IMG/VR virus record: IMGVR_UViG_3300031857_000347
Span: 1 to 46,552 of that record
Length of the DNA: 46,552 bases
Reading direction: 5' to 3' (one strand)
DNA from: a virus
The number at the start of each line of letters is the position of its first letter. Position 1 is the first letter of the stretch. Shown one piece after another: positions 30,604 through 36,824 of the stretch. Made by a program: the position numbers and the translations under genes. The notes under the pieces are model-generated. The model made no database searches and had not been told where the DNA came from. It saw only the letters and a program-made list of their open reading frames with translations.

Positions 30604-30798
30604 ATGGAAACCCAAGAGCCACCAACGCTGGCCGAGCCCCGTTTCGCCGCCTATGTGCATAAGCAATGGCACCATGGCGGATACAAAACCCTGTATATCG
30701 TGAAAGATATGCAAGGGTCGCCCAAGCAAATTGCACGCGGCGCGAACAAAGAAGTCGCCGAGCGCATCGCCTACCTTCTCAACACCTACGGCAAATAG
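30604..30798 (+). CDS. Early protein, unknown (64 aa)
   Basis: TAGGAGGCACA immediately upstream fixes the start. The product FAAYVHKQWHHGGYKTLYIV, then GANKEVAERIAYLLNTYGK looks like a two-strand, one-helix small domain. No function is recognised. It is one of a chain of small genes each with a strong Shine-Dalgarno sequence. Confidence 0.6.
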   Translation: METQEPPTLAEPRFAAYVHKQWHHGGYKTLYIVKDMQGSPKQIARGANKEVAERIAYLLNTYGK

Positions 30799-30807
30799 GA
30801 GGACACC

Positions 30808-31008
30808 ATGGGGCGGTATTACGCACCGAACTATGACGCCAGAAAGTTCAAACCGGGCGAAGCCGTGATCCATACGACCGGCCTGGAAGCCGAAGTTGCC
30901 CTCATGTCGAAACGCGGCTGGGTGACGCTCCGTGAGCAGGGAGGCAAGATCGTTGCCGTTGTCCATGCCGCAGGGCTTCGCCATAAAACGCAAGAGGAGG
31001 AGGAGTAA
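30808..31008 (+). CDS. Early protein, unknown (66 aa)
   Basis: The sequence (MGRYYAPNYDARKFKPGEAV, then LMSKRGWVTLREQGGKIVAV) suggests a small beta-rich fold, ending in an acidic EEEEE-like tail (KTQEEEE). AGGAGG precedes the ATG. The stop is three bases before the next start. No family is recognised. Confidence 0.6.
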   Translation: MGRYYAPNYDARKFKPGEAVIHTTGLEAEVALMSKRGWVTLREQGGKIVAVVHAAGLRHKTQEEEE

Positions 31009-31011
31009 ACC

Positions 31012-31293
31012 ATGCAGACAATCGAAACCCGCCGCATCGGCCAAACCAACACGCGCGGCACGCGATACAAGGCGACGGCATCGGGCGGCTATGCCGTTAC
31101 GATCAGCGAACCTATCGAGGCAAGAAGTGAACTCGACTGCCATCAAGCGGCGGCCACAGCCCTCGTGCGCCAACTCAAGTGGGGCAACTACATCCACGTC
31201 GGCGCATCAAAGGAAGGCGAAATCTGGGCTTGCGCCAAGGCGATCTTCGATGCCGACGAAGCCTGCGAACTCGTGATGACGCGCGGCGATTGA
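31012..31293 (+). CDS. Early protein, unknown (93 aa)
   Basis: The product has alternating strands and helices: RRIGQTNTRGTRYKATASGG, SELDCHQAAATALVRQLKWG, SKEGEIWACAKAIFDADEAC. The layout of an N-terminal sheet followed by a helix with conserved-looking W residues recalls small phage proteins of unknown role. The upstream gene supplies the Shine-Dalgarno sequence (GAGGAGGAGG). Confidence 0.6.
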   Translation: MQTIETRRIGQTNTRGTRYKATASGGYAVTISEPIEARSELDCHQAAATALVRQLKWGNYIHVGASKEGEIWACAKAIFDADEACELVMTRGD

Positions 31294-31318
31294 CACTTGC
31301 CGGCAATAGGCGTAGGTT
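31290..31318 (+). promoter_or_regulatory. Internal early promoter (sigma70 type)
   Basis: TTGACA (31290-31295), a 17-base spacer and TAGGTT (31313-31318). It overlaps the stop of the 93-residue gene and would start transcripts about 31325, before the gene at 31349. No palindrome overlaps it. Confidence 0.6.
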
Positions 31319-31348
31319 TACCCCTCAATCCTTGGAAGGGAGCGAACA

Positions 31349-31609
31349 ATGGAATATCTCGCGATCGAGACCCGCGTCCTGCGGTCGAACATCGGCGATG
31401 GCCACGTCAAGGCCACGGCGGCGGGGGTGACGCCCGTCTACGTCAAGATCGACGATCCCAAGAACGCCAAGAAACTGCACCAGCTCGCGGCCGAAAAGAT
31501 CGCGATCCTGGTGCTGCGCTGCGACCATTCTGACGTCGTCGCCAAGAACGTCTTCGCGTCGAGCGAAGCGGGCTACGCCGTTTGGGTTGCTTTCAATCGG
31601 AGGGGCTGA
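31349..31609 (+). CDS. Early protein, unknown (86 aa)
   Basis: The product (VKATAAGVTPVYVKIDDPKN, then KLHQLAAEKIAILVLRCDHS, then SEAGYAVWVAFNRRG) reads as an alpha/beta domain. Upstream is the leader CCTTGGAAGGGAG, which recurs in similar form before 35881 and 39064. It has its own promoter at 31290. No family recognised. Confidence 0.6.
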   Translation: MEYLAIETRVLRSNIGDGHVKATAAGVTPVYVKIDDPKNAKKLHQLAAEKIAILVLRCDHSDVVAKNVFASSEAGYAVWVAFNRRG

Positions 31610-31611
31610 CC

Positions 31612-31866
31612 ATGTTTTCGTCGATGCACTCCTACTTCAAGCACCTGAAGCCCCTCGTCTGCCCTATCTTCGAGGACAGTTTCCTTCGGGCAATGCCCGA
31701 CGGCGCCGTCTTCTACGTCAACTTGCGCGACGTGGGCGGCCGGTGCGTCCCCGGATGGCCGTCGGCGATCCGCCACAACGTCACAACTTCGGCGAGATGG
31801 CGCCCCAGCAAACCCTACGCCCGCGTCAAGATCACCATCAAGAAACGGAAGGACCCCAACGCATGA
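31612..31866 (+). CDS. Early protein, unknown (84 aa)
   Basis: The start is the ATG two bases after the preceding stop; GGAGGGG lies before it. The product is MFSSMHSYFKHLKPLVCPIF, then MPDGAVFYVNLRDVGGRCVP, then a basic end YARVKITIKKRKDPNA. The basic tail could touch nucleic acid. The stop overlaps the next start as ATGA. Confidence 0.55.
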   Translation: MFSSMHSYFKHLKPLVCPIFEDSFLRAMPDGAVFYVNLRDVGGRCVPGWPSAIRHNVTTSARWRPSKPYARVKITIKKRKDPNA

Positions 31867-32228
31867 AGACCACTTTGGAGCAATACAACGCGGCCGAAAT
31901 CGCCTACACCTTCGGCCGCCATCTTGCCATTCTGAACCCTACTTGGGTCGAGGCAAGGGACGTCGAAGCCAAGGCGCGTTCGATCCTGATGGACCTGGGG
32001 CTGGAGCGTTTGCCCTCGGCCCTGGTCGATCGGTTCGAGACCGCAATCCGCAACGGCTTCGACGACGTCGTCAAGGGCGAAGACATCCTGCGCAGCCTTA
32101 GCCGCAGCCAAGCGCAGACGGTGCGCAGCCCGAAGACGCAAGAGCGGCACGCCATGCCGGTGCAGTCGTCCGAAACCCGCGAAGTCGTCGGGCTCCTGCG
32201 CAAACACGGCGTCGAGGTTCGCGAATGA
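31863..32228 (+). CDS. Early protein, unknown (121 aa)
   Basis: The helical protein includes LEQYNAAEIAYTFGRHLAIL, LPSALVDRFETAIRNGFDDV and a C-terminal SSETREVVGLLRKHGVEVRE. It begins with an ATGA overlap and ends with another, so it belongs to a translationally coupled set of three or four genes. No domain was recognised. Confidence 0.6.
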   Translation: MKTTLEQYNAAEIAYTFGRHLAILNPTWVEARDVEAKARSILMDLGLERLPSALVDRFETAIRNGFDDVVKGEDILRSLSRSQAQTVRSPKTQERHAMPVQSSETREVVGLLRKHGVEVRE

Positions 32229-32473
32229 AGTACACGCAAATTCTCGAAGAGAGCGCGGGCAACTACGATTGCCCGACCGTCAACCGCAAATGCCGTGGTA
32301 CGTCTTGCATGGCCTGGGTCGGGGGCAAGCTCTACAAGGTGACCCCCAACAAGGGGCTTGTGCCTACGCAATTTGTGCCCGAGAACTGGCTTCAAAAGAA
32401 GGTCGGCGGGAACCCCATCGACTGGACGTGGGAACTCGTCAATATCGGCCGCTGCGGCATGGTGCCCCGGTGA
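32225..32473 (+). CDS. Small cysteine-containing protein (82 aa)
   Basis: The N-terminal half carries a cysteine cluster: YDCPTVNRKCRGTSCMAW (C-x6-C-x4-C), with a fourth Cys near the end (GRCGM). This spacing could bind a metal ion or iron-sulphur cluster. The middle has KLYKVTPNKGLVPTQF. Function unknown; the metal idea is inference. It overlaps both neighbours by four bases. Confidence 0.55.
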   Translation: MKYTQILEESAGNYDCPTVNRKCRGTSCMAWVGGKLYKVTPNKGLVPTQFVPENWLQKKVGGNPIDWTWELVNIGRCGMVPR

Positions 32474-32652
32474 ACAACGTGATCCCGCTGCGGAGCCACC
32501 CGAAGCACCTCGCGCGGTGCGCCTTCTGCCTGAAGGACATGGTCCCTAGGAGCCCGCTCAATGTGCCAGCCTACTGTTCCTACGAACACGCGGCGGCCGA
32601 CAATCCCGAGAAGACGGCGCAAACCCTGCGCGTGAACCACGAAGGAGCATAG
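32470..32652 (+). CDS. Small zinc-ribbon-like protein (60 aa)
   Basis: Translation probably starts at GTG (32470-32472), overlapping the previous stop as GTGA. The product contains ARCAFCLKDMVPRSPLNVPA and YCSYEHA, a C-x2-C and C-x3-H set that could bind zinc. Small zinc proteins in early regions often bind host polymerase or DNA, but nothing here specifies this. Confidence 0.5.
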   Translation: MNNVIPLRSHPKHLARCAFCLKDMVPRSPLNVPAYCSYEHAAADNPEKTAQTLRVNHEGA

Positions 32653-32661
32653 GAGAAAGAC

Positions 32662-32823
32662 ATGGAAAAGACGATCTTCGACACGATCCGCGACCATATC
32701 GACGACGCGGTCCGCCCGAGAAATGTTGGCCCCCAGAAGGCCATCGAAATCCTCGAAGAGGTTGCGGAACACGTTCGCGCCAGTATTGAAGCACTGCGCG
32801 AAGAAAACCCCGAGCTGGAGTAG
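32662..32823 (+). CDS. Small helical protein (53 aa)
   Basis: This short gene has a good Shine-Dalgarno sequence (AGGAGAAAGAC) before its ATG. The acidic helical product is MEKTIFDTIRDHIDDAVRPR, then KAIEILEEVAEHVRASIEAL. A TAGGAGGG sequence at its end serves the next gene. No family recognised. Confidence 0.5.
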   Translation: MEKTIFDTIRDHIDDAVRPRNVGPQKAIEILEEVAEHVRASIEALREENPELE

Positions 32824-32832
32824 GAGGGACCA

Positions 32833-33015
32833 ATGAGCTACCACAAAGTCGAGATCATCATCAAGAACCACACGACGGGTGAAGAGGCGAGCATCATTCG
32901 CGCGGACGAAGAATACGCGATCATCGACCCGCTTAAACCGGCGTTCGAAGAGTTGCTGCGCCAGTACCGCGAGCGCTACCCGGTCGGCCTGCGGCTCTTC
33001 AAGAACGTCAACTGA
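32833..33015 (+). CDS. Early protein, unknown (60 aa)
   Basis: The product (YHKVEIIIKNHTTGEEASII, then IDPLKPAFEELLRQYRERYP) reads as two strands and a helix. AGGAGGG lies before the ATG. The next ATG follows 18 bases after the stop with another AGGAGGG. Function unknown. Confidence 0.55.
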   Translation: MSYHKVEIIIKNHTTGEEASIIRADEEYAIIDPLKPAFEELLRQYRERYPVGLRLFKNVN

Positions 33016-33032
33016 ACCAGGAGGGAAAGAGA

Positions 33033-33263
33033 ATGAGCATCAAGATAGAACACGGCAAATGGTACGTGCTGAACGACGGCCAAATCGTCGGCCCTGCCGA
33101 GCCCACTGAAGATTTCCGGTGGATTGCCGAAAAGGTCTACAGCGCGGCCCGTGGGCAGGTCTTCAACCCTCTCAACATCCCGCACCAAGCGCTCGGGGTC
33201 GCTTTCACGCAGCCCGAGTTGGCTCGCCTCCACCAGCAAATTGCGTTTCAAAGACCGTGGTAG
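33033..33263 (+). CDS. Early protein, unknown (76 aa)
   Basis: The product (IEHGKWYVLNDGQIVGPAEP, then WIAEKVYSAARGQVFNPLNI, then LARLHQQIAFQRPW) has a beta-hairpin-like N-terminus and a helical end. It is the last gene of the early block. Its TAG stop overlaps palindrome copy 8, and the strong terminator at 33286 follows. Confidence 0.6.
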   Translation: MSIKIEHGKWYVLNDGQIVGPAEPTEDFRWIAEKVYSAARGQVFNPLNIPHQALGVAFTQPELARLHQQIAFQRPW

Positions 33264-33277
33264 GATCACGTAATACC
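33262..33277 (-). promoter_or_regulatory. Dispersed palindrome copy 8 (GGTATTACGTGATCCT)
   Basis: The site overlaps the TAG stop of the last early gene and lies directly before the terminator at 33286. It is placed at the convergent end between the early block and the primase gene, like copy 1 at 685. Confidence 0.72.
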
Positions 33278-33285
33278 AAGAGAAA

Positions 33286-33314
33286 AGCCCCGGATCGCTC
33301 CGGGGCTTTTTTTT
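33286..33314 (+). terminator. Strong bidirectional terminator
   Basis: AGCCCCGGA, the loop TCGC and TCCGGGGCT form a 9-bp stem extended by AAAA/TTTT pairs, with a run of eight T on the right and A on the left. It ends the rightward early block and, on the other strand, overlaps the end of the leftward primase gene. Confidence 0.93.
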
Positions 33315-35280
33315 ATACCTTCGCCCAGCGCCACTTGGCTTTTTCGGCGTCATACATGGCGTTCGCCTTTGTGCCGGTCGTCTCGCGCAGGCGGATCAGG
33401 TAGTTGTTCTGAAGCGTTCGGCTGTCCACGTCCACTTCCTTGAGCATCGCCACGGCTTCGGCCAGGGCCTTTGTCGACCAGTCCTTGAACTTGTTCGCCC
33501 CAAGCACCTTGGCGACTGCTGCATCGAGCACCAGCACGCTCGACGCATCGAGCGCAGGACGCTTGCGCTTGTCCTTCGGAGGCGCCTCGGCCTTCTCGGT
33601 TGCCGGCACCTCGTCTGCCTTCGCGGCCGGGAACACGGCGAGCGATCCTTCGTCCTCGGCTTCGTCCTCGGCTTCGCCCTGGGCGCGCAGCTCCAGGCGC
33701 ATCGGCTTCTCCCACTCGGGCGCGTCCTTCTGTTTGGTGTTGAATAGGCTCACGCTCTTCTCTTTGCCCTTGCGATGCACTCCGAAGATCGCATCCGGTG
33801 CGCCCTGGAATTCCATGGAGCCCTTGGCGCGCGTGTCGTCGCCCTGCCCCGAGTGATGGATCGCGAGGAGTGTGGCGCCGAGCTCGGCCTGGAGCCGCTG
33901 CGTCATGGCCGTGAACTTCGACGCGTGCTCCTGGGCGTTCTCGTTGAGCCCTTGCATCGCGCGGGCGACCGTGTCCACGACGACGAGCTTGTAGCCCTCC
34001 GGGTGCATCTCCAGGGCGCCGTCGATGAACCCCTCGATCGCCTCGGCCACGAGCGGCACAGGATCGGCCAGGATGAAGCGGTCGGCTTTGCGCCCGCCCA
34101 GATGCGCCTGCTCCCACGCCTTCACGCGCTTGACGAAAGACGCGCGGCCCTCACCGAGGATGTAGAGGACCGGACCAGGGTCTTCGACGCGGAAGGCGTG
34201 CGTCTGGGGGAACGATCCGCCCGTCGCTACGGTCAACGCCCAGTCGAGCGCGATGAAGGACTTGAAGGTGCCGGGGGGACCGAAGAGGATCGCGAACGCG
34301 TCCTGCGGCAGAACGCCGGGGATAAGCCAGCGCGCAGGCGGCACATGATCGAGGGCCTCGCGGTCAACGAAGCGAAACTTGCCCGCCGTCAGCTCGCGCC
34401 CGCTCGGCAGATCGTCGCGCAGGATCGGCCGGAACATGGCCTTGATCTTCGCCTCTTTGTAGGCAGCCGTGATGTTGCCGGGCGGGCTGGTGTTGTAGGC
34501 GTACCCGTTGTCGATCTTGGTTTCGAAATGGTCGGCTTCGTCCGCACCCCAAGGCGGCTGGCAGCGCGGGTTCCAATGCTCCCACATGAGGTCGCGCGCA
34601 AGCTCCTGGGAGATGCCGTAGGACTTCAGGTGCGCCGCTGTGGCGTAGGCTATGGCGTCGCCGCCTTGCCCCTGGACGGCGACCTTGGCGTCTTCGCGAA
34701 GCCATTTGGTGGCCGCCTCGACGTTGGCCGGGAGGTCGGGCTCGATCAGCCAACTGTCGCGGTCCTGGTGCTTCTCGCGCGCCACGTTGAAGGAGCGCAG
34801 CATGTCGTCGGTGCGAAAGGTGGCGCGGCCCTCGGCCTCCCAGTCGTAGACGCCGTCGCCTGTGCGGCTCGGAGCCAGCAGCACGTAGCCATTGAGGCCA
34901 CGGATGTCGGTCTTATGCGCCACCTTGCTGACGGAGTTTGCGACGCGGTCTTCTTCGCCGATTGCATAAAAAAGATGGATACCACCTCGCGGTGTGCGCT
35001 GTCGCATTTCGGTGTTCGGCAACTGTAGGTCGCGTTTGACCTGGGCCATGTCGGAGCCAGGGTCGAAGTCTACGACGCATAGGCCAGCGCCCGAGAGGTC
35101 GCAGCCGATGTTCGCTTTCGGAAACCGAGCCCACCACTTTTCGATTTTGCCTGGGTCGGTCGTCGCGTCGAGCACCCCATTGGGTACGATGGAGCCGATC
35201 GGCTCTTTGTTGCTGTCGCACGGAAAGACGGGAAGCCCGCGCTTGGCATAAGCCAGCGCATGTTCAAGCATTGTCGCCAT
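33313..35280 (-). CDS. Primase-polymerase / RepA-type helicase fusion (655 aa)
   Basis: Residues 1 to about 190 form a bifunctional primase-polymerase domain: RGLPVFPCDSNKEP, the metal-binding VVDFDPGSD (about 68-76), GGIHLFY (about 100-106) and DIRGLNGYVLLAPS (about 124-137). Residues about 290-550 form a RecA-like ATPase with Walker A LFGPPGTFKS and Walker B LVVVDTVARAM. It should prime and unwind the phage DNA. It is the only leftward gene in the replication region, with its own promoter (35311-35339). The C-terminal 90 residues are charged. Confidence 0.88.
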   Translation of the reverse strand: MATMLEHALAYAKRGLPVFPCDSNKEPIGSIVPNGVLDATTDPGKIEKWWARFPKANIGCDLSGAGLCVVDFDPGSDMAQVKRDLQLPNTEMRQRTPRGGIHLFYAIGEEDRVANSVSKVAHKTDIRGLNGYVLLAPSRTGDGVYDWEAEGRATFRTDDMLRSFNVAREKHQDRDSWLIEPDLPANVEAATKWLREDAKVAVQGQGGDAIAYATAAHLKSYGISQELARDLMWEHWNPRCQPPWGADEADHFETKIDNGYAYNTSPPGNITAAYKEAKIKAMFRPILRDDLPSGRELTAGKFRFVDREALDHVPPARWLIPGVLPQDAFAILFGPPGTFKSFIALDWALTVATGGSFPQTHAFRVEDPGPVLYILGEGRASFVKRVKAWEQAHLGGRKADRFILADPVPLVAEAIEGFIDGALEMHPEGYKLVVVDTVARAMQGLNENAQEHASKFTAMTQRLQAELGATLLAIHHSGQGDDTRAKGSMEFQGAPDAIFGVHRKGKEKSVSLFNTKQKDAPEWEKPMRLELRAQGEAEDEAEDEGSLAVFPAAKADEVPATEKAEAPPKDKRKRPALDASSVLVLDAAVAKVLGANKFKDWSTKALAEAVAMLKEVDVDSRTLQNNYLIRLRETTGTKANAMYDAEKAKWRWAKV

Positions 35281-35310
35281 GTTTTCCCCTTCACTAAAGA
35301 AAAGCCCCAG

Positions 35311-35339
35311 ACGCTAGCATTTGCAAGGCTTTGTGTCAA
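35311..35339 (-). promoter_or_regulatory. Promoter of the primase-helicase gene
   Basis: On the minus strand, TTGACA (35334-35339), a 17-base spacer and TAGCGT (35311-35316). The start would be near 35304, about 25 bases before the ATG at 35280. Palindrome copy 9 lies 24 bp upstream of the -35 box. Confidence 0.65.
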
Positions 35340-35363
35340 TGGTGACGCAAAGCTTGTGCAACC

Positions 35364-35379
35364 GGGATTACGTGATACC
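35364..35379 (-). promoter_or_regulatory. Dispersed palindrome copy 9 (GGTATCACGTAATCCC)
   Basis: The site lies in the 129-bp divergent gap between the leftward primase gene and the rightward lipoprotein gene. It is placed as copy 5 is to the late promoter: shortly upstream of a leftward -35 box. A weak rightward promoter (TTGTGC, 19 bases, CATATT) would overlap it. Confidence 0.75.
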
Positions 35380-35409
35380 ATATTGCTTCACTTTCAAAGG
35401 GAGGAGCCC

Positions 35410-35769
35410 ATGAAAAACATCTTGCTTGCCGTCCTCGTCGCACTGTTCGCCGTCGCCTGCACCCCAACGCCTGCCCTTGTCGTGCAGGCGCCCGTCGATG
35501 TCTGCCAAGGTGCCGTCAACGTGACCCAGGAGGTCGCCACGCTGCGCGATATGGGCGCGGAGTTCCGCGTGATCGACGGCGCCAAGGCTCGCAAGTTCGT
35601 GGTGGATACGGGGGGCGCCGAGGTGCCCTGGCTCGATCGGGTCGAGAAAGTAATCTTGGCCTTGGGCCTCGCTCCCGGCGCCGTTGTGCTCGGCGCCTAC
35701 GACAAGAACGGTTGCAAAATCGGCGGTGCAATTCTGCCCGAGCAACTCGTCTTTGGGAAAGGTGCTTGA
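35410..35769 (+). CDS. Small lipoprotein, unknown (119 aa)
   Basis: The N-terminus MKNILLAVLVALFAVACTPT is a lipoprotein signal peptide with the lipobox AVAC; Cys17 would be the lipid-bearing residue. The mature part (PVDVCQGAVNVTQEVATLRD, then GAEVPWLDRVEKVILALGLA) ends NGCKIGGAILPEQLVFGKGA. Being early and membrane-anchored, it could be a superinfection-exclusion protein; an o-spanin is less likely because it is far from the lysis genes. AGGGAGGAG precedes the ATG. Confidence 0.7.
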   Translation: MKNILLAVLVALFAVACTPTPALVVQAPVDVCQGAVNVTQEVATLRDMGAEFRVIDGAKARKFVVDTGGAEVPWLDRVEKVILALGLAPGAVVLGAYDKNGCKIGGAILPEQLVFGKGA

Positions 35770-35794
35770 CTTCTTCGAACGACGCGAGTATAGT
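35766..35794 (+). promoter_or_regulatory. Rightward promoter before the 271-aa gene
   Basis: TTGACT (35766-35771), a 17-base spacer and TATAGT (35789-35794), with five matches in each hexamer. It overlaps the lipoprotein stop. The message has a leader of about 80 bases ending in TCCTCGGAAGGGAG. Confidence 0.8.
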
Positions 35795-35880
35795 TCTTGT
35801 CTTCGATTGCTCCTGGGCACGAGTTGAAAAGGCCCACCACTTATCGCCCCTAGCGGGGCATCCTCGGAAGGGAGACCCAT

Positions 35881-36696
35881 ATGACCAAGACCAAGACCAA
35901 AGCCAGCAAGGCGTCGAAGCCCGCGCCCAAGGCGTCGAAGCCGTCGAAGGAAACCGCCGTCGTCATTGTCGACAAGGTTGCCGAGAAGGCTGCCGCCATC
36001 ACCGAGGCCAACAAGCGCCTCGACCCCATCGCGAAGACGATCAACGTGCGCCTCGAAAAGGCGGCGAAGCTCGAAGGCGACGCGGACGATCATCGCCTCG
36101 CGGCGGCGCTCGAAATGGCGCGTGCGGCTCAAGTGTGCGAAGCGGCTGGCATCAAGTTCAAGGACTGGGCCATCGAGCATATCAAAAACCAATCGTTCGA
36201 GAACGTGCGCAAGCTGCTGGCGGTCGGCAAGGCTGACGAACCGGCCAAGGCCCTCGCCGATCTGCGCGCTGGCGCCAAGAAGGCCCAGGCCAAGCACCGC
36301 GAGAAGGTGAAGGCGAAGGTCCAGGCGGCCAACGTGCCGAAGCTCGAAGCGCCCAAGCCTATCGACGTCGTCGTGGGGCTGAAACCCGAGGACCAGATCG
36401 CCCTGGTCAAGAAGGTCTCGAAAGACCTGGGTATGGCCGTCGTGTCCGAAAGCGACGCTAAGGCGCTCGATCAATTCCGCAAGACGCCCCCGGCGCAGGC
36501 GAAGACCGCAACCGTGTCGCTGCCGCTGGGCTACGACGCGGTCATCGCTGGCATCGGCGACCTCAAGCAGTCGGAGAAGGTCAAGCTCCTTCGCTGGCTG
36601 GCCGAGGTCCTGGGCTACGACGTGACGGCCAAGGCGGACGCCAACGAAATGCCCGCGATCCCCGACTTCCTCGACATCAAGAAGAAAGCGGCATAG
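35881..36696 (+). CDS. Lys/Ala-rich protein, possibly nucleic-acid binding (271 aa)
   Basis: The N-terminal 30 residues are lysine, serine and proline-rich (TKTKASKASKPAPKASKPSK), like a flexible basic tail. A helical region follows with RLAAALEMARAAQVCEAAGI and the segment KFKDWAIEHIKNQSFENVRK, which resembles the winged or HTH-like element in phage and plasmid proteins that tests replication sites. The C-terminal part has YDAVIAGIGDLKQSEKVKLL and LGYDVTAK. With its own promoter and early place it is one candidate for the protein that reads the palindromes. The family is not certain. Confidence 0.6.
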   Translation: MTKTKTKASKASKPAPKASKPSKETAVVIVDKVAEKAAAITEANKRLDPIAKTINVRLEKAAKLEGDADDHRLAAALEMARAAQVCEAAGIKFKDWAIEHIKNQSFENVRKLLAVGKADEPAKALADLRAGAKKAQAKHREKVKAKVQAANVPKLEAPKPIDVVVGLKPEDQIALVKKVSKDLGMAVVSESDAKALDQFRKTPPAQAKTATVSLPLGYDAVIAGIGDLKQSEKVKLLRWLAEVLGYDVTAKADANEMPAIPDFLDIKKKAA

Positions 36697-36809
36697 TGAC
36701 CGCAGTACAATCGACCGACGTTGGTTTGGCCGTCATCTTGTTGGTGACGGCCATCCTCGCCGCCTTTATCCTCGGTTGGATACTGCGCGGCATCAAGGAC
36801 GGGGAGTAG
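36696..36809 (+). CDS. Tiny membrane protein (37 aa)
   Basis: The GTG start overlaps the previous TAG stop as TAGTG. The product has one membrane helix (residues about 11-30, LAVILLVTAILAAFILGWIL) followed by a short charged tail (RGIKDGE). Its TAG stop shares a G with palindrome copy 10. Function unknown; too short for most gene finders, but the hydrophobic frame and overlaps support it. Confidence 0.55.
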   Translation: MTAVQSTDVGLAVILLVTAILAAFILGWILRGIKDGE

Positions 36810-36824
36810 GTATTACGTGATCCC
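36809..36824 (+). promoter_or_regulatory. Dispersed palindrome copy 10 (GGTATTACGTGATCCC)
   Basis: The first G is the last base of the TAG stop of the 37-residue gene, and the GTG start codon of the SNF2 helicase lies in the centre (ACGTGATC). Stop, operator and start codon thus overlap within 18 bases. Confidence 0.78.
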
